Source: Oleispira sp963851095
Lineage (GTDB): Bacteria; Pseudomonadota; Gammaproteobacteria; Pseudomonadales; Oceanobacteraceae
Reading direction: 5' to 3'
Assembly: GCA_963851095.1 (NCBI GenBank)
Contig: CAWKOX010000033.1
Coordinates: 186,001 to 250,000 of the forward strand
Length of the DNA stretch: 64,000 nt
Position numbers and translations under genes: made by a program. The notes beneath the pieces were generated by a model. That model did no database searches. It worked only from the letters and a program-made list of their open reading frames with translations, and had not been told where the DNA came from. Shown piece after piece: positions 58,180 to 64,000 of this stretch (position 1 is its first letter; every line of letters begins with the position of its first letter).

Positions 58180-59388
58180 TTATCTGAGAAAATCAGATGT
58201 TTTAATACGCCATTTGTCGGCATCAACAGAGCATTTGATACCGTCTTGGCTAACGGGCTTGCTCAGGTCAATCACCTCAGTCGGAATGTATTGCTTTAAC
58301 CGAGTATGGTAAATAACTTTTACGATTGGGCGAGTTTGGTCTTTTTCGCTGGCTTCAATCACTACGGCTAAGCGCCCACTTTCAAGCATTACCAGAGATC
58401 CCACAGGATAAATTCCCATACTGCGAATAAACGTGTGCACTAGGCCTTCTTCTAAATGCGTTCCACTCCATTCGAGTAATTTTTTTAAGGCGACTGTTGG
58501 TGATAAGCCTTTGTGATAACAGCGATCAGCAGTAATTGCATCATACACATCGGTAATAGCGACCATCTTCCCTTCACGACAAATTTGGCAGCCCGTTAGG
58601 CCTTCGGGGTAGCCACTACCATCAATTCGTTCGTGATGCTGTGCTGCTACGTCAACCGTTAGTGGCTGAATGCCAGGAGTGTTTTTTAGCAGGTCGCGGC
58701 TGAAGACAACGTGCTGCTTCATACGCGCAAATTCATCGTCATCCAGTTTTCCGGGTTTATGCAATATGTTGTCAGGAACCATTATTTTACCAATATCATG
58801 CAGTAAGGCGCCGACCATGACTTGCTGCATCGTATCTCTATCAATTTTCATTGATTTTGCAAAAATCCCCATTAATACCGCAAGATTAATAGAGTGTTCC
58901 ATTAGGTAGTTATCTTTGGCGCGAATTCGCCCTAAGCAGGCCAGTGCATTATGGTTGCGAATAACCGAATCAATCATGCCATCGGCAAGATCATCAAAGG
59001 CTTCTGTTTCTAAAGGTTTGCCAAACTTCACATCACTCAGCACGCCGGTCATGATGCTTTTGGCTTTATCTTGCAGTTTGTTGGCTCTGATAAGTTCTTC
59101 TTCAACACTTACCGTTCCAGCGGAGTCCATGTTTAAGGCTCCTGCTTTTTTTAGCTTACCCTCATTTTGTTGTTCAACTTCCTCTAGAGAGAAGGCATCT
59201 TCTTCATCGATGCCACGTTCAGTATCAATATAAACTTCTTTGATTCCCTTGCTCTTTAGTTGCTCAATAATTGCTGTATTAGGAATGCGTCCTTCTTTTT
59301 GCATTGAATGGTGTGGAATCCAATCGCAGTTGAGATCGGATACATACATTTTTGGGCGTAATTTATCGATTGATATACGTTTGATCAT
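58180..59388 (-). CDS. HD-GYP domain cyclic di-GMP phosphodiesterase
   Basis: The 402-residue protein starts with a DUF3391 region (about 1-130, with the typical LRPKMYVSDLN). The HD-GYP domain follows (about 145-310), with LLHDIGKIMVP (HDIGK 197-201) and AQHHERIDGSGYPEGL (HHER-DG-GYP 251-261), the intact metal and substrate motifs. It should degrade cyclic di-GMP and so affect motility and surface attachment. It is monocistronic. Confidence 0.94.
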   Translation of the reverse strand: MIKRISIDKLRPKMYVSDLNCDWIPHHSMQKEGRIPNTAIIEQLKSKGIKEVYIDTERGIDEEDAFSLEEVEQQNEGKLKKAGALNMDSAGTVSVEEELIRANKLQDKAKSIMTGVLSDVKFGKPLETEAFDDLADGMIDSVIRNHNALACLGRIRAKDNYLMEHSINLAVLMGIFAKSMKIDRDTMQQVMVGALLHDIGKIMVPDNILHKPGKLDDDEFARMKQHVVFSRDLLKNTPGIQPLTVDVAAQHHERIDGSGYPEGLTGCQICREGKMVAITDVYDAITADRCYHKGLSPTVALKKLLEWSGTHLEEGLVHTFIRSMGIYPVGSLVMLESGRLAVVIEASEKDQTRPIVKVIYHTRLKQYIPTEVIDLSKPVSQDGIKCSVDADKWRIKTSDFLR

Positions 59389-59571
59389 AAAATTTATTGG
59401 CGCTCGGTAATATGATTCATTATCAGACGTTCTGTAAAAGTTATATTTCTAAAAGTATAGTCAGAAGAGTGGGTTTGCGCAGTGGAATGTTAAAATAATA
59501 TAAGAAGACCGATATATAGATGCTTTTGCATGAGTGATTGTCTGAATGAGTGCTTGTTTTAATTAATGTGC

Positions 59572-60429
59572 CTAGTTGCTGGGTTCTGCCAAAAACAACA
59601 ACGGCTCAACACGGTTATTGTTTAAACTAACGGTCCAATGAAGGTGAGGCCCCGTCGCGCGGCCTGTCGAGCCTACTTTGCCAATAATATCGCCAGCTTT
59701 GACCACATCGCCTTGCTGGCTGTCGAGCTTATCCATATGACAATACATAGTGATCAGGCCTTGCCCATGGTCGATAAAAATACTATTCCCGTTGAAGAAG
59801 AAGTTGCCAGTCAAAATAATTTTACCATCCGCAGGAGCAATGATATTAGCACCTCTCGGTGCCGCTATATCAAGCCCACTGTGTGGTCGACGAGCTTGTT
59901 CATTAAAGAAACGTTTTAGCCCAAATGGACTTGATGTCGGGCCTTGAGCTGGCTTCAAAAAGCCTTTAAATATCGAGTTTTTCCCTGTGTCAGAAAAGGT
60001 TGTAAAGGCTTTTTGAGAGAGGCGACTTTCTTTTTGAATCCGTTTAATTTGATCTGCAGGCGGGTTGGAATGCTTACGCTTTACCGTAAGGTATTGCTCT
60101 TTATAAGCCTTGTCTTTAATGGTGAATGAATGATTTTTACCGTCTATTTTAAAATCGACCTTGCCCGCCTTTTGGCTTAAGGGGATACCAATAACGGCCC
60201 AATGATTATTGGTATGATCTTTAAGCTGCCAAACTGGTTTTCCTTTAAAGGTGATATCTTTGTCGATACTCGTCGTGTTCAGAGGGATAACGGCAAGGCC
60301 ACCTGGTACTCGGCTATCTTGAGGCAGGTTAATGACCGATTGAGTTTGTGCATGAGCGCTAATACTGAACACTATTAGAGAAAATAAGACGGATATTAGT
60401 GTATTATTTTTTACGGGATTTTCTTTCAT
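59572..60429 (-). CDS. M23 family metallopeptidase (LytM/peptidoglycan endopeptidase)
   Basis: The 285-residue protein has a signal peptide (about 1-27, SAHA). A region of about 130 residues of beta-rich type follows, and then the LytM domain (about 160-275). Zinc ligands are H183 and D187 (RPHSGLDIAAP) and H264, with H262, in GPHLHW. All are present, so it is probably an active peptidoglycan hydrolase rather than an activator such as EnvC/NlpD. Its start overlaps the end of xseA by 26 bases. Confidence 0.92.
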   Translation of the reverse strand: MKENPVKNNTLISVLFSLIVFSISAHAQTQSVINLPQDSRVPGGLAVIPLNTTSIDKDITFKGKPVWQLKDHTNNHWAVIGIPLSQKAGKVDFKIDGKNHSFTIKDKAYKEQYLTVKRKHSNPPADQIKRIQKESRLSQKAFTTFSDTGKNSIFKGFLKPAQGPTSSPFGLKRFFNEQARRPHSGLDIAAPRGANIIAPADGKIILTGNFFFNGNSIFIDHGQGLITMYCHMDKLDSQQGDVVKAGDIIGKVGSTGRATGPHLHWTVSLNNNRVEPLLFLAEPSN

Positions 60430-61759
60430 GTTTTACCTTTTCTACCGTTAAATCGAGTGTGCCGTGACCAATACGTGCGGTGACTAAATCACCTTTTTTA
60501 ACATCATGGCTATCACGAATAACAGCCCCAGAGTCTGTTTGTAAAATCGCATAACCACGGCTTAAAGTTTGCAGAGGGCTGACAGCATTTAGTAAGGATG
60601 CATGTTGCTGTAAGCGTTCTTTTTTGTTGGTAATAGCTTGTTTGATACTGCTATTTAGTCGTTGTTGTAAATAGCCCAGTTGTGCCTCAAATTTTTGTAA
60701 GGTATTGGAAGGGCTGAGTTGCTGCAATTTTTGTTGGCTGCGGGTAAGGCGCTTTTGTAGTGAGCCTAAGTGGTTATTCTGGCTTTGCTGCATACGAAGT
60801 TCAAGCATGTCTAATGTCTGAGCATATTGAGCCAGTTTATCTCCAGGGTGCTGCAATCCACGCTGCGCACTTTGTAATTGCCATTGCTTATTTTGCAGTT
60901 TTTGCTGCATGTTCTTGTCTAACTGACTGGTTAAATGGGTTAAACGTTGCCAGTATTCTTGCTGATCTGGGCTCAGCATTTCAGCGGCAGCAGAAGGTGT
61001 TGGAGCACGAACATCAGCGACAAAGTCTGCGATGGTAAAATCGACTTCATGGCCAACAGCGCTGACAATGGGCAAGCGGCTATGAAAAATGGTTCGTGCT
61101 AAATTTTCATCGTTGAAGCACCATAAATCTTCGATAGAACCGCCACCGCGACCTGCGATAATGACATCCGCTCTGGCATCGGTATTGGCTTGATTGATAG
61201 ACCAGGCGATCTGTTGAGCGGCATCCTTTCCTTGCACCTGCACTGGATAAACATCAACTTCTATTGCGGGAAAACGACGTTTTAACACCGTTAGAATATC
61301 GTGAATCGCAGCCCCTGTTGGTGAGGTGATAACAGCAATACGCTGAATGTGTGTGGGTAAAGCTTGTTTGTGTTCTGGGTTGAATAGACCTTCTGCGCCT
61401 AGTTTTTGCTTTAATTTAATAAAGGCTTGTTGCAGCTGGCCTTCACCTGCTGGCTTCATAGCATCAACGATCAGTTGGTAGTCACCGCGATTTTCATAAA
61501 GGCTGACTTTACCTCGCACAACAATTTGATCGCCTTCCTTTGGCTGAAATTTAAGTTGTGCAGTACGCGAGCGAAACATCGCACAGCGAACTTGGGCGCC
61601 TTTATCCTTTAGGGTAAAGTACCAGTGTCCGGATGATGGGCGTGATAAATTGGAAATTTCACCTTCAACTTTTACTGAATTAAAGGTGATCTCTAATAGC
61701 TGTTTAGCACGCTGGTTCAGTTGCGAAACGGTAAATACATCATTGCCAGTTTGAAGCAC
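60404..61759 (-). CDS. xseA: Exodeoxyribonuclease VII large subunit
   Basis: XseA is the large subunit of the single-strand-specific exonuclease VII. The 451-residue protein has an N-terminal OB fold (VEGEISNLSRPSSGHWYFTL), the catalytic region (AVITSPTGAAIHDIL, IIAGRGGGSIEDLWCFNDE, AVGHEVDFTIADFVADVRAPTP as consecutive blocks), and a coiled-coil C terminus rich in Gln. Start is GTG 61759 with AGG 7 bases upstream. The small subunit xseB is not nearby, which is usual. Confidence 0.95.
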   Translation of the reverse strand: MLQTGNDVFTVSQLNQRAKQLLEITFNSVKVEGEISNLSRPSSGHWYFTLKDKGAQVRCAMFRSRTAQLKFQPKEGDQIVVRGKVSLYENRGDYQLIVDAMKPAGEGQLQQAFIKLKQKLGAEGLFNPEHKQALPTHIQRIAVITSPTGAAIHDILTVLKRRFPAIEVDVYPVQVQGKDAAQQIAWSINQANTDARADVIIAGRGGGSIEDLWCFNDENLARTIFHSRLPIVSAVGHEVDFTIADFVADVRAPTPSAAAEMLSPDQQEYWQRLTHLTSQLDKNMQQKLQNKQWQLQSAQRGLQHPGDKLAQYAQTLDMLELRMQQSQNNHLGSLQKRLTRSQQKLQQLSPSNTLQKFEAQLGYLQQRLNSSIKQAITNKKERLQQHASLLNAVSPLQTLSRGYAILQTDSGAVIRDSHDVKKGDLVTARIGHGTLDLTVEKVKHERKSRKK

Positions 61760-62047
61760 AGGTTGCCTATCTTTAAAAATATGGATGTGGCTAAAATTTC
61801 ATCAATTATCTAAGTGATAGAGATCACTTTGCCATAGAACGAGTGTTTAGCAAAATAATCATTAGAATGTTTTTTAATCAGATGTACGATTTATGGTTGA
61901 GTAATGTACAAATGTTATCCGTATAATTTGAACTAGGTTTAAAAAACGTAATAACTTTTTACGTAATACTAGACTTTTTAAAAATGAAGGGCTAAGTTGT
62001 CTTCCATGGTCTGATGATCATTAATGAAATTAATAAGGATGAATAAT
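61760..62047. other. Gene-free AT-rich region between xseA and the DUF3015 gene
   Basis: No coding frame is supported here. It must contain the xseA promoter on the minus strand and the promoter of the DUF3015 gene, but I cannot assign either with confidence. Confidence 0.4.
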
Positions 62048-62518
62048 ATGAAAAAAATTATCGCTGGTGTAATTTTAGCTGCTTCTACAACAATGTCTTT
62101 TGCTGCTTCTCCTGCAGGTTGTGGTCTTGGAACAGCAGTAGTTTTCAAGGATGCTAACGAATGGCATGAGCATGTTCTTGCAGCTACAACTAACGGTACT
62201 TCAGGTAACCAAACTTTTGGTATGACTTCTGGTACTTTGGGCTGTGAAGCTGCAAACGGTCCTCTGGCTGGCGTTCAAACTTTCATGGACAACAACATGG
62301 ATCAACTAGCTATGGACGTTGCTAAAGGCCAGGGCGAAACTTTATCTGCTCTAGCTGAGATCATTGGCGTTGACGCTGCGGATCAAACAACTTTCAACAC
62401 TAAGTTGCAGGCTAGCTTTGATACTATGTTTACTACAGAAGCTACTTCTGAAACAGCTTATCAAGCAATGAAAGATACTATGCAGTCTGACCTTGTATTA
62501 AAAAAATACCTAGGTTAA
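62048..62518 (+). CDS. Secreted DUF3015 family protein
   Basis: From ATG 62048 the protein has 156 residues, with a clean signal peptide (MKKIIAGVILAASTTMSFA). The mature part starts ASPAGCGLGTAVVF and has NQTFGMTSGTLGCEAANG and FMDNNMDQLAMDVAKGQGET, blocks of the DUF3015 family. The two cysteines may form a disulfide. DUF3015 genes usually precede a DUF4105 gene, as here. Function is unknown. AAGG lies 9 bases before the start; the earlier in-frame ATGs at 62024 and 62039 lack a site. Confidence 0.88.
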   Translation: MKKIIAGVILAASTTMSFAASPAGCGLGTAVVFKDANEWHEHVLAATTNGTSGNQTFGMTSGTLGCEAANGPLAGVQTFMDNNMDQLAMDVAKGQGETLSALAEIIGVDAADQTTFNTKLQASFDTMFTTEATSETAYQAMKDTMQSDLVLKKYLG

Positions 62519-62554
62519 TTTCTAGCTTAGTCTTTTAGTTGTTTAAACAGCTAA

Positions 62555-62587
62555 GAAAAAAGAGGCGTGTTATACACGCCTTTTTTT
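62555..62587 (+). terminator. Rho-independent terminator between the DUF3015 and DUF4105 genes
   Basis: GGCGTGT (62564-62570) pairs with ACACGCC (62574-62580) around TAT, preceded by an A-run and followed by seven T residues (62581-62587). It lies only 22 bases before the next start codon. Confidence 0.88.
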
Positions 62588-62609
62588 ATGTCTGTTATTA
62601 AGGGAATTT

Positions 62610-64000
62610 ATGTACATCTTCAACCGCCAAATATCACCAGAAAAACTTGGCAGAAAACATTTTTCAATATTATTTATTATTTCTACTGTTATATTTTCAT
62701 CTTCAAGTTTTGCTAATAAAGCAAGAACGTCTATTGAAGAAATTTCTGCAATGCAGCAGTGGCAACATCTATTACATTATCGCTCTCACAGTGTGCTTGG
62801 CTTTATGGAGAGTGAGAACGATACCGACAGTTTCTTTGTCTCATCAAAAGGAAAAACAGATTTAAAAGCGGAGTTAAAAGCGGAGGTCGAATTATTCTCT
62901 CTTAACGGCCAGCTAGATAATGAATCTTTGCAGTGTCGTTTTCCTGCGCGTTATCAATGGTTAAAACAGTTTTACTCTGAATGGATAGATCAGTCGTGTA
63001 GTGAATTAGACGATTGGAAGTCTGAGGTGGATGCACATAAGTTAACCTTGATTTTCCCTGCGTCTTATTTGAATTCGCCTTCTTCAATGTATGGTCACAC
63101 TTTGATTCGTTTAGATCGCGAAGATGAAACTAAGAGTAAATTACTCTCTTATAGCGTGAACTTTGCCGCTAATGCCGATCCAACGGATAACGAATTAGTA
63201 TTCAGTTATAAAGGTTTGGCGGGTGGGTATCCTGGAGTGGTTTCAATTTTGCCTTATTATGCCAAGGTAAATGAATACAGCCATTTAGAACATCGTGATG
63301 TTTGGGAGTACCAACTTAACTTATCAGAGCAAGAAGTTGAACAGTTCGTTAACCATATTTGGGAAACAAAAGAGACCGAATTCGATTATTTTTTCTTTGA
63401 CGAAAATTGTTCATACCGCTTATTAGCTTTGTTGGATGCCTCTAGTGAGCGCATTGATGTAGCCAAAGACTTTTCCTTAAAAGCCATGCCCATCGATACG
63501 ATTCGTAGCTTAATTGAAATTGATAAAGTCGGCGTGGTGGAATATCGAGCGTCATCGGGTGTCATGCTAAACCAACAGCAAGAACAATTAACTGATACTC
63601 AAAAAGATTGGGCCAAGCAAATAACAGAAGCCCCCGCATTAATTAATAGCGCAGAATTCAATCAGTTGTCTGAATTTGAGCGTGCACAAATATTGGAAGT
63701 ATCGATTAGTTATTTACGGTATTTGGTAGTCAAAAAGAAACAGAATTCCCCTGCGAATAGAAAAAAATCATTGGCCTTGTTATCCGCTCGTAGCAGGATT
63801 CCGGTGCAAGACGTATTCGACCCGATTGTTGAACCCGCTATTAGGGATGATGAAGGGCATTTCACCCACAGGGTAACCGTGGCACTGGGTCAGCAAAATA
63901 ACGATGAATTCATTGATCTGCAGATGCGGATGGCCTATCACGAATTAATGGATTTACCGGATGGTTTTATTCGTGGTGGCCAGATTGAAATGGGAGCACT
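62610..64000 (+). CDS. DUF4105 (Lnb-type N-terminal periplasmic domain) protein, incomplete
   Basis: The frame from ATG 62610 (AGGGA just upstream) stays open to the right edge, giving 463 residues of a longer protein. It has a signal peptide (about 15-36, ending SSFA). Diagnostic DUF4105 blocks follow: FPASYLNSPSSMYGHTLIRL, LSYSVNFAANAD, SYKGLAGGYPGVVSILPYY, and FDYFFFDENCSYRLLALLD. The group is related to the Lnb/NlpC-P60-like cysteine peptidase fold, with Cys and His in the last and first blocks. The C-terminal part, expected to be a beta-barrel-like region, is cut by the window. Role unknown. Confidence 0.9.
   Translation, partial: MYIFNRQISPEKLGRKHFSILFIISTVIFSSSSFANKARTSIEEISAMQQWQHLLHYRSHSVLGFMESENDTDSFFVSSKGKTDLKAELKAEVELFSLNGQLDNESLQCRFPARYQWLKQFYSEWIDQSCSELDDWKSEVDAHKLTLIFPASYLNSPSSMYGHTLIRLDREDETKSKLLSYSVNFAANADPTDNELVFSYKGLAGGYPGVVSILPYYAKVNEYSHLEHRDVWEYQLNLSEQEVEQFVNHIWETKETEFDYFFFDENCSYRLLALLDASSERIDVAKDFSLKAMPIDTIRSLIEIDKVGVVEYRASSGVMLNQQQEQLTDTQKDWAKQITEAPALINSAEFNQLSEFERAQILEVSISYLRYLVVKKKQNSPANRKKSLALLSARSRIPVQDVFDPIVEPAIRDDEGHFTHRVTVALGQQNNDEFIDLQMRMAYHELMDLPDGFIRGGQIEMGA

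Overview
The window looks like chromosomal DNA of a marine gammaproteobacterium of the Oceanospirillales/Pseudomonadales side, of the Oleispira/Thalassolituus/Bermanella type (inference from gene content; no species call is possible from sequence alone). Pointers are the Pseudomonas-like pairings dapD-yffB and finR-fpr, a SUF rather than ISC iron-sulfur operon with its Rrf2 regulator, queA-tgt-yajC-secD-secF, lptF-lptG opposite pepA, and a fairly AT-rich coding style with many short lipoproteins. No phage, insertion sequence, integrase or CRISPR array is visible; one tRNA gene, tRNA-Leu(CAA), is present.

Layout. 1-5.2 kb: start of a yehS-like gene, a Tag-type DNA glycosylase, dapD, yffB, an unrecognised secreted acidic protein, and the divergent finR/fpr pair. 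5.2-10 kb: an accessory-looking island with a PepSY protein, response regulator and sensor kinase operon, two Bor-like lipoproteins behind it, and on the other side of a direct-repeat-rich regulatory region a 59-residue ORF and three paralogous lipoproteins. 10-12.5 kb: membrane-anchored alpha/beta hydrolase and a fused ThrE-type exporter. 12.5-19.5 kb: sufB-sufC-sufD-sufS-sufA-sufT on the minus strand with an IscR-like box in the sufB promoter and a divergent Rrf2 regulator; two related structured repeats sit in the sufB-sufC and sufD-sufS gaps. 19.6-26.3 kb: secreted proteins, tcdA, a DsbA-like protein, fadL, yciH. 26.4-30.4 kb: pepA and lptFG (LPS export). 30.4-35 kb: a membrane-anchored AraC regulator followed by a beta-helix lipoprotein and a diheme cytochrome lipoprotein of the SO2930 type. 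35-37.2 kb: RDD protein, AhpD-like protein with a divergent TetR regulator, tRNA-Leu.

37.4-43.1 kb: queA, tgt, yajC, secD, secF (queuosine modification and protein export). 43.1-48.7 kb: an MshEN-domain surface protein, trxB, patatin, ribE, a glutaredoxin-like protein, a TSUP permease, and a receiver domain that looks like the broken C-terminal end of a lost hybrid kinase. 48.8-56.4 kb: a large secreted zinc metalloprotease with a possible GlyGly-CTERM tail, hrpB, trmA. 56.6-64 kb: two thioesterases, an HD-GYP phosphodiesterase, an M23 endopeptidase overlapping xseA, and a DUF3015/DUF4105 pair running off the right edge.

Most of the window is housekeeping. The least explained parts are the two-component/PepSY/lipoprotein island, the structured repeats within the suf operon, the AraC/beta-helix/diheme cytochrome cluster and the start-less receiver fragment.
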